Positions 35,601 to 46,935 are shown, counted from the first letter of the stretch. The stretch: DNA of 64,000 nt from Branchiostoma floridae (GCF_000003815.2 NC_049990.1:3256438-3320437), one strand, 5' to 3'. A program made the numbers and translations. The notes: generated by a model from the sequence alone, not told the origin.

Positions 35601-38600
35601 GGCATTAGGCTAAATTGCAAGAGTCTGGGGCGGCCTCCATTTGGCATTGTTGGTAACTCAGATCACCAGGTGAGTCAATACAACAGTAATTCCCCCGGTG
35701 TTCAGGAAGTTTCCTCAATCCTGTATATTTCTAAAGGGAGAGGTTGCCAGTCCTTCTCCTTTAACATGCTTGATGTTAGGAGGCAAGTGTCAGATAAAAT
35801 AAAGATACGAGTCCAAATAAATCTATCAGCATATATCATTACAGTATATATAATTACATTGTACAAAAACATACAGAACAACAAAAGCCCGGAGTTCATA
35901 GTCTGTGTCTGTTCGTTTTGGTCATATCATGGTGTCAACAACAACAAAACATTATACAACCTACTTGTAAGGGCTGCCGTGAATGAGAGACACCACTGTT
36001 TCCAGGACGTTGGTGGCCAGTTTCCACGGTAACAACAGGAAGGTCCGGCAGGCGTAGTGGTCCGTGGGCCGGCCAAAGATGTAGTTGGGGAGAACCCAGG
36101 CACCCGACCGTGTGCTGAGGAGCACCTTACGACACCTGCATTGAACAACAACAAACTTTATTGACACAACAAAAAGTACTGTCACTTTTGTATGGCCAAC
36201 TATAAACTACAACGAAAAAAAGAGAAAGAATACAGAATATATCTTACAATGCTACTAATTAAACAGTATAAGATAATATGATTCTACTAATTAGACAATA
36301 TAGGATAATAAGGAACATCAGGGCACAAATTAAAGGTATTTGCAAATGAAAACTCAAGGATTTGTTTGTTACCACCTTAAACCACCTTAAGGTGGATGCC
36401 ACCCAGATAGTAGTTGGCCCTATAAAACAGTCACTAATCTCGCTACGACTTTATTTATAGTCGCTTTATATAGTTGCTGCTGTGCTAATCCATCTGGGAA
36501 CTTTCACATCTTTAATGTCTGGAATTTTCCAAATTTTGTGCTGATTGGTCCTAACATATGAGCAAATAAAGGAAAAGCATTCAAGCCCTTGTTCAAACAG
36601 GTGTTCCAACACCCGAATGGTTAACTGTATTGGAACACCTGAGCTAAAACTGGATCAAGATCACATTCCTTTTCCTTTACTACATTATGCTTATGGAATG
36701 AGATGAGATGGTCAGTATCCAGAGACGAGGGGGATACAAGCTGAGTCATGTTTGGGACGGCATTCTTGCTGCTGCAGCGCCACCTACATCGGCTTTAAGT
36801 AGCAGCAAGAATTCTAACCCTGATGAAGGTGTCTGACAGGCATCCAAACGTTGGAAGTGAGTCAGTACAATTCTACAATTTGTGTAATCTCCAAGCAGAT
36901 TCCTCTGTGGCATAAGACAGTAACATTGGCCAATTATACTCCTCTGCCAGCTAAACTCCTTCCCCAGCTTATGCTACTGTCTTATGCCATGGAGGAATCT
37001 GCTTGGAGATTACAATTTGTGTATCGAAGAACCTTACTATAGTAGATGATCAGTAAAATGTACATGCCTCCCCACTGTTGCAGCGTCCACTGCCACATCC
37101 ACCGCACTGTTGCCGATGCCCACCACCAGCACTCGACCCCCCACCAGACGGTTGGTGATCGGGTCCTTGTAATCTGCACTGTGGATGAGTTCACCTGGAC
37201 AGCAAATTAAACAAGATAAAACTTGTTCTTTTTACTTCATTTGCTCTGAACTGAGTAGAATGGACCTTGCTGTTATCAAGGAATGACTGAACAAATAAAT
37301 ACATTTATTGTACATTTTTGCCCGACTTAAGTCCAAGGACAGGTTACAAACAAACTTACGACATCTTAACAAACATAGTATTACACAACTTGGTGTTATG
37401 GTCTAGTGTATCATTACAAACCTCTCTTACAATCAGCCTTTAAAACAATAGAAAGTTCAAGGCAGTACAGTCAATGCAATGATTATCTTGAGTTTTCTTT
37501 TATCAATTTCTTCATTACAAGTCCTTTCCACAACTCTTCCTTTTCCTAGCTGTATGTATACCTGAGGTATTTACACCAGAAAAGGTGACAAAGTTTATAC
37601 AGGCTTTGCATAGTTTACCTGTAAAATAAAAACAATGAAAAACTGGAATTATTTTCTATGAAGATGATGGTGACACATTAAATGCAATTAATCATTGTGA
37701 CCCTAAAAGTTGACAATTACCTTTGAACGTGTCTTGACCAGGAAACTTTGCAAGACTGGGCGTCACGTGATGTCCTGTTGCTATGGCAACAAACCTGGCA
37801 ACATACACCTCCTCCTCCCCTGTGGTCCATCCTCCCTTCCCATCTTCCTCCACTCTGGTTGCCGTGACAACCCACTTGTCATCTGGAAAAAAGTAAACCA
37901 TTAAAATTTCTGTCGTGTCACACAAAATGTAAAGAGAGAGGTCATGGCTTTTACGAAAGGTCATGGCTTTTGCGAAAGCTCCTTGATACCAGGCTACAAG
38001 CTGTATCCATTTAACACTAGACTTTTTTCACTCACACTACCCAGGTGTAAAACAGGTACATGTTTTGGCTTGGGAAGTAAGGTGGTGGAAGGAGAGGGTC
38101 CTGGTGACCTTCCAACCATACGACAATGTGGATAACAGCACATTCAGTCCCTTAGTCATGGGACTACCTTAAGTTTACCTTATCAAAACACTCTTTTCCT
38201 CAGTCAACCTAGGTGTAAGAAGGGTACCTGACTTTGTTTCAGGAGAAGCTGGAGGTGGTGCAAGAAGAGGAATGGGTTCCTGACATAACACCGGGTCATA
38301 GCGAATCACTCCTATGGCCATCAGGAAGGTTATACATGATATGGAATTATCTTTACATAATATCAAAAGAGCTCATCCCTACCCTTTTTCTCGATCTTGT
38401 TGACCTGTGTCTGGAAGCTGATGACCTCGTTGATACCGAAGTGCATGACGTAGTCTGCGATGTACTTGGCCATGTGAGAGTGGTGCGGGTAGTCGGGGAC
38501 ATCGTCGGGGAAGGGGAAGTCTGAGAAGCTGTAGTTATGCTTGGACACATTGCTGAGGAGATAGTGTGTGTGAAAATGTTCTATAAGAAACTAATCCAAA

Positions 38601-41348
38601 GTCTTAAACGGTAGTTCCACATTTATCCAGGGGGTATGGTACCTGCTACAGTGTATTCCCTGTTTTTTATTTCAAGGGGACTCAATAGACATATTTTGCA
38701 ATTTGAAAATGTTGATTTGATATCCTTAAATACCGTGTTTTTAGAATCAACGGATATACATGATACAGGTTAACCCCTTGATGAAGGTGAACTAGTATTA
38801 ATCATTCCAAGGTCTCATCAAGACCTACCCACATGCTAAAGGTTTTTAGCGAATTGCATCAAGACAACAAAATGGACATCCAAGGCAGCAGCGCTAATTT
38901 TGGGTGTCATACATCAGTTCAACTTCAACTTAACTTGAATTTAAAAACTGTCATATAACCTCAAAGCTTCAATTCAAAAGTAATGCAATAGTGCATTAAA
39001 AATATTCACATAAAAAACATCTTACAATACAAAGTTCAGAATAGATATAACGTTAAACATAGATATCAGCTACTGCGTATGCTGAATGGCCATTGAAAAG
39101 CCAAAAGCCCAACATAAGTGTACGAGTGGCGTTCAATTAGTAATAACTCTGACCCACTTCCAGTTGTCTGATCTAGATGACATTTTATATGTGTATAATG
39201 TTTCATATCTCTATAGTTTATGTTGCAAAAAAGAGCTCTGAACTAATTGTGGTTTCTGATTTACTGGTGTTTGAACTGAGTTAGGTGTGAAATGGACCAG
39301 GTGTGAAGTGGAGCCAGTTGAGTGTCGCGCAGTGATCCGGTTTTTGTATTTGAAAAGATGCACAACAAAGGAGACTTTTGATGAAATGAAAGAAANNNNN
39401 NNNNNNNNNNNNNNNNNNNNNNNNNNNNNNNNNNNNNNNNNNNNNNNNNNNNNNNNNNNNNNNNNNNNNNNNNNNNNNNNNNNNNNNNNNNNNNNNNNNN
39501 NNNNNNNNNNNNNNNNNNNNNNNNNNNNNNNNNNNNNNNNNNNNNNNNNNNNNNNNNNNNNNNNNNNNNNNNNNNNNNNNNNNNNNNNNNNNNNNNNNNN
39601 NNNNNNNNNNNNNNNNNNNNNNNNNNNNNNNNNNNNNNNNNNNNNNNNNNNNNNNNNNNNNNNNNNNNNNNNNNNNNNNNNNNNNNNNNNNNNNNNNNNN
39701 NNNNNNNNNNNNNNNNNNNNNNNNNNNNNNNNNNNNNNNNNNNNNNNNNNNNNNNNNNNNNNNNNNNNNNNNNNNNNNNNNNNNNNNNNNNNNNNNNNNN
39801 NNNNNNNNNNNNNNNNNNNNNNNNNNNNNNNNNNNNNNNNNNNNNNNNNNNNNNNNNNNNNNNNNNNNNNNNNNNNNNNNNNNNNNNNNNNNNTCAAAAC
39901 TTTAAGCCTAGTTCACCTTTATCCGCGGGGTACCTATATCCATTGTATTAGGGTATTTAGCGGTATATCAGGTCAATGGACGGTGGTTTCAAACTTTGAT
40001 ATTTTGAAGTAGAAAAACTGTAAAATCCGCCGACTCTATGTTCCTGAATACTGTTTTTAAAGTAGAACGGATATAGGTTACCCCGCGGATAAAGGTGAAC
40101 TAGCATTACATGCCACTTAATCCTCATATTTGGCAACAGCCCTTAAAACTCATCAGTGACCTACATGCCAGCTGTAAACACGTGCAATCACTTCCGAGAA
40201 TCGTCGGAGCAATACAAACAACAACAACACTCAAAAGTAAATATTGACATACAAGTGTCCTACATACAAGCTGTAAACAAGTTTATATATAGATATTGAC
40301 ATCAGGGGCCATTTACAGTACGTCAGGAAACAAGTGGGCACATCCAAGAAAAAGAGCTCTGATTGGACAAGATCTCATTTTGATTGTCAATTTGATCAAT
40401 TTTTGGCTGTTTCAAAAAAAGAAAATCAACCATCCTGTAAATCAAAGTACTTAATGAAAAATCAGCAAATGCATGCCATAGATTGCAAAAAAAATTATAG
40501 CAGAATAATTATTCTAATGTTATAGAATGCCAATGTCAATTTCAAGATTAAAGAAGGAGGTGTGAAAGAACAAAAATGAAGACCCTATTGTTCGGTATAC
40601 CATACTGAGCTGTGTGTTCAACCTCACCTGTTCAACCTCATGACCACATAGGTTTCATACTGAAGGCAACTTTTCTTCACCAAAGTTTTTTTTATTCGGA
40701 CTCTTGCATCAGTCAACATCAATGATGAAAACTTCTGTCTGAAGTTGGTGAGTCACTACAAATCACCCGGATGGAGGCCTGGAGAACCTCCATACCATAT
40801 CAGACACACGGTGGTTTACATCATTCACCTGGATGGGAGTCCTGGTGCATCCCTGTCTTATTTTAAATCAGCTACAAGAAAGGGTATGTCACCATGTAAG
40901 GGGCGGTATAACTTTAGCCTACTGCTTCTTTTTACCATGATGATGAAAAAAAACCTTTTCCAAGAGTAAATGCCACTGACTGTAATTCACTGCTAATGCC
41001 ATGCATGGCGTCTTGTGTGGCGTAACTGGTAGAGCGTTCGGCTCGGAATCTATAGTTACCGAGTTTGGTACACGCCATGCCCCCGACGTTGTGTCCTTTA
41101 CACAACCTTCCTCACTTCACCCAGGTGTAAAAATGGGTACCTGACTTTGGTCGGGGAGGTAAAAGAAAAGACTACCTTACCTTCCGTCTGTACTGTGTAT
41201 GTGGCAATTTTGATATAAGTTATTAACTTGAGTCACATTGTCCTCGTCTGTCCAAAAGCAAACAGAAAAAATGCACTGCTAACTGTAAATGAGTACCTGA
41301 TATTCCTGCTCCTATAACCACCACATCGGTTTCCATGACGCCCGCCAT
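32423..41348 (-). CDS. Flavin-containing monooxygenase (FMO), one N-terminal exon missing
   Basis: Ten exons seen on the minus strand: 41297-41348, [missing], 38383-38552, 37721-37882, 37068-37194, 35965-36135, 35389-35499, 34667-34814, 33975-34160, 33262-33395, 32423-32609. Phases agree at every visible junction. Signatures: N-terminal FAD motif VVVIGAGISG, FPFPDDVPDYPHHSHM, VAIATGHHVTPSLAKFPGQ, NADPH-binding VLVVGIGNSAVDVAVDAA, LSTRSGAWVLPNY, VVMCTGFRVSLPFLPD, and a hydrophobic C-terminal anchor (EFLLYSAILVVVLLLLLFTY). FMOs oxygenate soft nucleophiles (N, S) using NADPH and O2 at the ER membrane. About 482 codons are visible, against about 530 for the family. The deficit corresponds to the end of the FAD motif and the first strand-helix region, which should lie between 38553 and 41296 and probably in the N gap. 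Confidence 0.9.
33262..33395 (-). CDS. FMO exon
   Basis: 134 bp, phase 0 to 2. Reads EETSKRYFASARHTIQKD, then LLYNDSIAAQFGAKPQLWRH. Acceptor 'ggtttctag', donor 'gag|gtgatt'. Confidence 0.88.
33975..34160 (-). CDS. FMO exon
   Basis: 186 bp, phase 0. Reads LYKNVFSPAVGHSMAFIGFV, then QPASGGILSMSETQARWFAE. Acceptor 'cttcctcttcag', donor 'cag|gtgtga'. Confidence 0.88.
34667..34814 (-). CDS. FMO exon
   Basis: 148 bp, phase 2 to 0. Reads FEGSTVHFTDGSSEVVDHVV, then MCTGFRVSLPFLPDEV, the FMO 'ATGY-like' segment. Donor 'aag|gtatga'. Confidence 0.88.
35389..35499 (-). CDS. FMO exon
   Basis: 111 bp, phase 2 to 2. Reads WGLNPKMRALQTQPTVSPT, then HNIQRNNIAIKPNIT. Acceptor 'gtttacctcag', donor 'caag|gtacag'. 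Confidence 0.88.
35965..36135 (-). CDS. FMO exon
   Basis: 171 bp, phase 2 to 2. Reads CRKVLLSTRSGAWVLPNYIF, then FLLLPWKLATNVLETVVSL. Acceptor 'ttcaatgcag', donor 'acaa|gtaggt'. Confidence 0.88.
36885..37012. mobile_element. 128-bp MITE with 9-bp target duplication
   Basis: Terminal inverted repeats TAATCTCCAAGCAGATTCCTC and its mirror. The centre also partly folds ('cataagacagta' / 'tactgtcttatg'). Direct repeat CAATTTGTG immediately outside both ends (36876-36884 and 37013-37021). The 9-bp size would fit a Mutator-like family, which is inference. It lies in an FMO intron, 55 bp from the GC donor. Confidence 0.85.
37068..37194 (-). CDS. FMO exon with NADPH motif; GC donor
   Basis: 127 bp, phase 1 to 2. 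Reads GELIHSADYKDPITN, then VGGRVLVVGIGNSAVDVAVD. Only a non-canonical GC donor (gag|gcatgt at 37067) keeps the frame into the next exon. The nearby GT at 37063 would not. Confidence 0.82.
37721..37882 (-). CDS. FMO exon
   Basis: 162 bp, phase 1 to 1. Reads DDKWVVTATRVEEDG, then EEVYVARFVAIATGHHVTPS and LAKFPGQDTFK, the ATGH segment that precedes the NADPH site in FMOs. Confidence 0.88.
38383..38552 (-). CDS. FMO exon after the gap
   Basis: 170 bp, phase 2 to 1. Reads NVSKHNYSFSDFPFPDDVPD, then HMAKYIADYVMHFGINEV. Acceptor 'atctcctcag', donor 'aagg|gtaggg'. Exon 1 ends in phase 1 and this one starts in phase 2, which proves that coding sequence is missing between them. Confidence 0.85.
38612..38794. 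mobile_element. MITE family CTAGTTCACCTTTATCC, copy 1
   Basis: Ends 'tagttccacatttatcc' and 'aaggtgaacta'. Diverged member of a family with copies at 39908-40103 and about 41508-41740, all in FMO introns. Confidence 0.75.
39396..39893. other. Assembly gap (498 N)
   Basis: Run of N inside the first large FMO intron. A missing FMO exon of about 140 bp is expected between 38553 and 41296 and is not seen elsewhere in that interval. Confidence 0.95.
39908..40103. mobile_element. MITE family CTAGTTCACCTTTATCC, copy 2 (best preserved)
   Basis: Terminal inverted repeats of about 40 bp: 'ctagttcacctttatccgcg' continues as 'gggtacctatatcc', mirrored by 'ggatataggttaccccgcgg' and 'ataaaggtgaactag'. 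Confidence 0.88.
40340..40700. repeat. Dispersed repeat shared with 63640-63930
   Basis: Both stretches contain, in order, 'ttttggctgtttc'-like, 'atgccatagattgca'-like, 'gttatagaatg'-like, 'acaaaaatgaaga' and 'gttcaacc' blocks. Non-coding. Probably two diverged copies of one element. Confidence 0.55.
41015..41200 (+). repeat. tRNA-derived SINE-like repeat
   Basis: Starts with an A-box-like 'tggcgtaactggtagagcg' and a B-box-like 'gagtttggtacacgcc'. The body contains 'cacccaggtgtaaaaatggg' and 'tacctgacttt'. The body also occurs at 38205-38235 and 54580-54610. It is not a functional tRNA: the cloverleaf does not close. Confidence 0.6.
41297..41348 (-). CDS. FMO exon 1
   Basis: ATG at 41346-41348. 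Encodes MAGVMETDVVVIGAGISG, with the last codon split (phase 1). Donor 'cag|gtactc'. This is the Rossmann FAD-binding GxGxxG start. Confidence 0.85.
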
Positions 41349-41507
41349 GTTCCTGTCAACACCTGCAGAGAGAGTTGAATCTTCTCTTTCTTAGTTGACG
41401 CTGCAGAGTTCCTTGGAAAGCGAGAGTGATTTCTTACTTACAGGTGTGTAGGAAGGTAACACTGGCAATGATGAAAGTGGGGAAGAGAGTAAGGTAAGGT
41501 AATGCTT

Positions 41508-41740
41508 AAGTTTAACTTCATCTGTGAGGTAACCTGTATCCATTGTTATTAAAAAAGGGTATGTAGGGATAAAAAGCAGATGAAAGTTGGTTTCGAACTG
41601 TAAAAGTTTAGATACTTTTTCATACACATGCACTAGTGATAAATTTTCCAGTTTTAAACCACTGTCTGTCAACTTCATATCCTAAATAACCTGCTTAAAA
41701 AAAGCAATGGAGATAGGTTACCCTGCATATAAAGGTGAAC
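41508..41740. mobile_element. MITE family CTAGTTCACCTTTATCC, copy 3
   Basis: Left end eroded ('tttaacttcatctgtgaggt' then 'aacctgtatcc'), right end 'agataggttaccctgcatat' then 'aaaggtgaac'. Followed by an AGAAC pentanucleotide tandem at 41737-41762. Confidence 0.7.
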
Positions 41741-41762
41741 AGAACAGAACAGAACAGAACAA

Positions 41763-43250
41763 ACACCTCAGATGATTCTTACAACTCAAGAAACCCTTTA
41801 AAGTTTAAGAAATTTATCACCATAGATAGGATTTCTTAAATGCTGGTTTGGAGTAAAAAAAAAGGACCACCAACAAGTGGCTACAATGCCAGTCATCTTA
41901 AGCCTATATAGTGCAGGCTGGACTGCACTATATATTTATATATATATATGTAGATGATAACTCTAAAAAAAATATTCTAACACGTAAATGACATGCTCTT
42001 AAAGCATTTCAGGAACATGGTCACAGTAGACAACGAAGTACAGAGGAAGGATTTGTATAGTATGTTGAGGGAAAAAAATCATACAAGAGGCCACAATTGC
42101 CTGGCAATCAAGTAGAACATGATGCCTGGTGAACCATGGACTTTGTTCTATCCCATAACATACAGGCTCATTATGGAATAGAAGAAATCTCTAAAGTCTT
42201 GTTCATTACAGACTCTACTCTACTATACTCTACTGAGTATGTAGCAAAACCTTCTTGTAATACAAACATCAAATTCTGATAGCAGGAAAGTTCATTCGTG
42301 CTGGTAATTGAAAGACAATCTGAAACAACTAAACTTTATCGAACCAACACTAAAAAGAACTGGTTGGGACCTCACTTACCCAAATTTTCCGCTAACTAAA
42401 ATTGTTCACGGAATGGACCCGTCTACTGTAGCTTCCAGGAACGAGTGACCACGTGACTGTAACAGATCATTTCAATGAGTAGCAACTAAAATGTATCTCC
42501 TAAGTTAAAGGCCACATCTACAATTTTATTTGTTGCCCCTATTAATAAATGGATTTGTTTTTCATGCAACGAAGCACACAAAACTTGGCAGCGGTTGAGA
42601 TATAGATAACTAATAGAATACAGCACCAAGTGCTCGACTCACCCACAGCAATCTCCCTCGAGATCCCAAACACACAGTAAACTCTAAACGACCCAGTTGG
42701 TAAGTAATGGACCTGTCCCAGCCTTTTCTACCCGCGATTCTAACGCCCTTGTCCCACACCCCACATACACCTACAGGATCGGCGCGTGACCTATGTGCTC
42801 TGGCCATGGCTTGGATCAGCTGTTACGTTGACTTTTGGACCCGGGCGCCAAGTCCTTCCAAAACAATGAGTTTTTAATACTAACAATAGATCCCAAAGCC
42901 AGCGGCAAGCCGGCCTTAAACATCTCGACAAAATCGTAGACTTTGAAAGGCTGTATACAGATTTGATCCATTAGTCCTAGAGTTTAGACGCAATTCAAAG
43001 ATATCTAACAATGATCAATAGCTATATTTACAATTGCAACGTTATTTGTCTTTTGTCCGATACTCTCCCTGCACTGTCAAGTTTTAGAAGTTGAATAATA
43101 CAGTTCCACTTGAAATTTAAGTTTAACGTTTCGAAAAAAATGACGGCAAAAAAAACTTTTAAATGTGAATCAATAAATGGATAGGAAAGCGCTGATAACG
43201 CTAGCAAATCACCTGGTCACTTCGCCGTTTTGCCAGAGTGCTGTGATATA
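41763..43250. other. 5' flank of FMO, no gene seen
   Basis: Contains a (TA)n-like tract near 41935 and a 'gaccacgtgac' E-box at about 42448. I see no coding exon. FMO upstream or promoter sequence is expected in the part nearest 41348. Confidence 0.4.
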
Positions 43251-43379
43251 AATTTGAACACATTAAAATCAAAATAAATGTGTCGGGCTCTTATTTTGGC
43301 TCCCAGAGTATCAAATATAATATTTCTTAACATCGATTCAAAGAAATTTTCACGTTTTGGGGTTGTAAGGAAGTGTGTG

Positions 43380-43640
43380 CGCACCAATATTACCTTCAGA
43401 ATTCAGACTTACCGCAAAAAGCTGGCTTGCCGAGCGTTTATTTGCACGAAACAAACAAACTTTCTCGACACACTTCCCCCCTCTGCCTGCCCAGTTTCGC
43501 GCCACACCCCAGCTGGTGACCTTTGCCCCCTGCAGGACCGCCAGTTCCGCGTCTGCGCATTGCGCCCTGGTGACGTCACGCCAGTATTTGCAGGTTGGGT
43601 GTTCCACACAAGAGACTAGCGCAGAAGGTCAGTTTAAACT
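43380..43640 (+). promoter_or_regulatory. GC-rich block with CRE; candidate 5' exon/promoter of CAB39
   Basis: Locally GC-rich stretch with the full CRE palindrome TGACGTCA at 43571-43578 and a usable donor gcagaag|gtcagt at 43628. The CAB39 coding start has a splice acceptor in its 5'UTR, so a non-coding first exon must exist upstream. This is the best candidate, but it is 7.7 kb away and could belong to another gene. Confidence 0.3.
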
Positions 43641-44248
43641 TCATTTTCTCAACATTTGTACCCTCTGTAGATTTGTCAGCAATATTTTATGCTTTCCGAA
43701 GTTTGTCCCTTCCAGTATATGGTGTTGATTTGGTCCAAACGGCTGTAGAAGTGAAGTAATTCGCGTCAGAAAAATGGGCGGAAAACCTTCTTGGGGAGGG
43801 GCGCGCATGCACTGCGACTGTAAATATACATTTTCCAACTTGTGTCGCATTACCCTCCATTTGCTTTTATTTCCCACAATACACAAAATCTTAACGAACT
43901 TCTTCCTCTACAACTCCGTAAACGCTTCTTCGCCATACCTAAATGTAGTACCAGATTTTCATTTACCATTCTTTCTTGTTTTACCGTTGTGTTGCGATCA
44001 CAACACTACTTGAACCCAAATCTTTTTTTCCGTACCAAATCAAAGGAGGAAACAAGATGTTCAAATATTCCCGACCCTCCTTGTGCGAGCCGTTACGTAA
44101 GTCCGCATGACGGCATGTATTGGGGATCTGGCCGCGGTATGCCGATGGTATCATCAACGTGTCTGGTTGAAATTCATTGGCTTTCATTGCTTTCACAGGA
44201 CTGATCACAGAGAGATCTAGAGTGATAGAAAGTTCGTGCCCCCCTCCC

Positions 44249-44596
44249 CAGGGTTGGACAAATTTTCTAAAATCCACTTACCTGAACTTTCCTATCGGAC
44301 AAGTACATGGAAAATTTATTTGTCCGAACCAACTTTTCACTTGGCTGAAATATAAAGATGACATTTTTTGACAAGTATGTATTTTCACGTCCAGCAATGG
44401 AATTCTTCTAGTATTAGTGGCTCTATTTTTCTATGTTGACGAATGCAAGATGCCATGACAGTGAAAAGTGTATTGAAATCTCACTCATGGAAAAATCTCA
44501 CTTGCCCGATCGGACAAGTGGTGCAGGACATTCACTTGCCCGATTGGCACTTTCACTTGCCCTGGACAATCGAGCTAGTGGACTTGTCCAACCCTG
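44249..44596. mobile_element. MITE with CAGGGTTGGACAA ends
   Basis: Terminal inverted repeats 'cagggttggacaa' and 'ttgtccaaccctg', with internal repeats of 'cacttgcccgat.gg' and 'tcggacaagt'. No coding capacity. Confidence 0.8.
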
Positions 44597-44654
44597 CTCC
44601 CCATAAAGTAATAAAGGAGCAGAAACTTAGCCAGGTAGGTAGCATATAGGAAGT

Positions 44655-44830
44655 TTGGGGTCATGTGGCATAGTTGGAGGATGTTTGACCCAGAACCCAG
44701 AGGTTGTGAGTTAAAATCCTGTCATGTCACTGATCTTGTGCCTTATGGAAAAGGCCCTTAACATGGAGGTCCCATGGAGGTTCCATGTTTGAGGTTTAGA
44801 GCCACACATCAAGCTGAAGAACCTGCCAAA
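44655..44830 (+). repeat. tRNA-derived SINE-like repeat
   Basis: A-box-like 'gtggcatagttggagga' followed by B-box-like 'ggttgtgagttaaaatcc', then a body with 'tgatcttgtgcc' and 'ggaaaaggcccttaac', as in many tRNA-SINEs. Confidence 0.6.
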
Positions 44831-45334
44831 CTTTTCGAAGATTTATATTAGAGTAGGGGCTCTTCATCCTTTATGGTTCCCAATTACTTTTTGGTAGCTT
44901 CTTCCGATCTTCTTCTTCCGTTCAGCGCCCACAATCTTGCTGAAGATTATTATGGCACTAAATCAGTAAATGGAAGTACACTGCTGCCAGGTGCAAAATG
45001 TCTCAGTACTTATGCCATTTCATGTGCAATAAAACCATTATCTTAAATCATATTCCATAATCCACGCCATATCAGGTTCCATATGATCTGCCGGTAGCTA
45101 TCTCGTCATTACCAAGACACTAAAATAAAATCCTGGCTGGGGCCAAGTTATCTAAGAACTTAGAAACCCGAAATTATGTATTTGTTTGCCACCCAGTCCC
45201 CACTGACCCTAGGTTGTCACTTTGGGGTCAATGGATCCTCTCACCAAACTGTTAGCTGGTCTGGATCAAGCCAGCGAGGACACCAGGGCTCAAAATTAAC
45301 TACCAGTAGTACAGTAGTACTCTTACCTTTACTT

Positions 45335-46935
45335 AGGGACCGTACGATATTTATCGGGGGGGGAGGGCTGGTGCATTGGAAGTCGGATCAAAAAATTTTT
45401 TGATGGCCCTCCCCCGCATCTCAAAAAAGTCTGACGTGACCCTCCCCCTCCGACCTAAAAGAGAATCAGCATGGCCCGCCCCCCGGCAGGCATAATCAAA
45501 CGGGTAGAAAAACAACCGATAAAATAATCTTAATATATAGACGTCAGGGCACAAGAGCGCCAGTGTTCTCGCCAGGATTTTTTCACAGCGTCGGGGCAGG
45601 GTTCCGGGGGCATGCTCCCCCGGGAAAATTTGGATTTTTAAACCCTCTAAAACAGAATTTCCTGCAATTTGAGAGGAAAATTATGCCCTTGAGATTGGAT
45701 GCCGGTTGCCTTTTTTACTCCCGTTTTTCAGTAATCGACGTCCGCCCTCCCCCAAAAATATGTTATAACTATAAGCTCGGGGAATCAGCAGTCCGTGATC
45801 TGGCCCGGGTATTATTTGTCCAGTCATGTCTATATGAAAACTTTGGGTTTCTGATGCTTCCAAACAGGGCTCTAGCCAGTTGAGTTCTTCANNNNNNNNN
45901 NNNNNNNNNNNNNNNNNNNNNNNNNNNNNNNNNNNNNNNNNNNNNNNNNNNNNNNNNNNNNNNNNNNNNNNNNNNNNNNNNNNNNNNNNNNNNNNNNNNN
46001 NNNNNNNNNNNNNNNNNNNNNNNNNNNNNNNNNNNNNNNNNNNNNNNNNNNNNNNNNNNNNNNNNNNNNNNNTATCATTTATGGAATCCGGTCCGGGTTT
46101 TACAAAGGCCGGGGCCGTCATTTTTCCACGAGCGTGCGTTTTGTTTCGTGCGACCTCAGGTAAACCCGTTTTTGGGCGTGAAATCTTTGGCTCACCGCTG
46201 GATTTCTTTTTACATAGAGACCAAGAACGTTATATATTATAGTATTTATACGAAGGACGGTGATCTGCTGCGTCTTTGGCAGTGATCAGTGCCGGTGTAG
46301 CCTTGAAGGAGTAGCCAGAAAAGACGTCCCAACGTACTGGGCGCTGCGATCGACAGTCCGTCTGGGGAGGGGGGCGTGCCGCGCCATGTGCCACAGACGA
46401 CAATGCCAGTGCACAGCCGACTCGATCGACGCTTGACAACAATATTGCGGCCCCTTTTCTGCCGCAAATTTTGTCCTTTTGAAACAAAAGAAATGTTGTA
46501 AATAAAAAATAAAGTGTATAGTTTTGGATTCTTCACATATTTACCGCGCACCGCTTTTGTAACTTAAATATTTGGGGAAACTCAGCCGAGCCGAGTGCGT
46601 CTTTCCAGAAAAAAATAAGTCCGAGACGGAATGACGTATGCCTGGTGGGAACGCTGGTCCAGGGCAGCGCCACTTTGGGGGACCTAGGGGGGCGAAGCCC
46701 CCCGGAAGCTCTTGCAATTTAGGCTATTCAGAAGGCTTATTTTATCAGTTTTAGGGCCATGTCAAGATATCAAAACAAAAAATAGTATAAACAATTCTTT
46801 CAAAAATTTAACATGGCCCTCCCCCTATCTCAAAAAAAATTAACATGGCCCTCCCCCCACCTCAAAAAAAATTAACATGGCCCTCCCCCCCTAACGCACC
46901 AGCCCTCCCCCCCTGATAAATATCGTACAGTCCCT
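45335..46935. mobile_element. 1.6-kb DNA element with about 40-bp TIRs and TACTT target duplication
   Basis: Left end 'agggaccgtacgatatttat' continues with 'cgggggggagggctggtgc'. The right end is its mirror, ending 'gatatttatc'-type then 'gtccct'. TACTT flanks both ends (45330-45334 and 46936-46940). Subterminal 'catggccctccccc' repeats occur on both sides. The centre is partly in an assembly gap, so internal coding capacity cannot be judged. Confidence 0.82.
45892..46072. other. Assembly gap (181 N)
   Basis: Run of N within the 45335-46935 element. Confidence 0.95.

Noticed and set aside
39211..40012. Long open frames across the N gap
   Set aside because: Consist almost entirely of undetermined residues.
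41015..41110. Functional tRNA gene
   Set aside because: A- and B-box-like words are present, but the acceptor and anticodon stems do not pair, and the sequence continues into a SINE body repeated elsewhere.
42610..43890. Open frames of 65-117 codons upstream of FMO and in the GC-rich block
   Set aside because: Overlapping frames on both strands with no recognised motif. More likely promoter or 5'UTR sequence.
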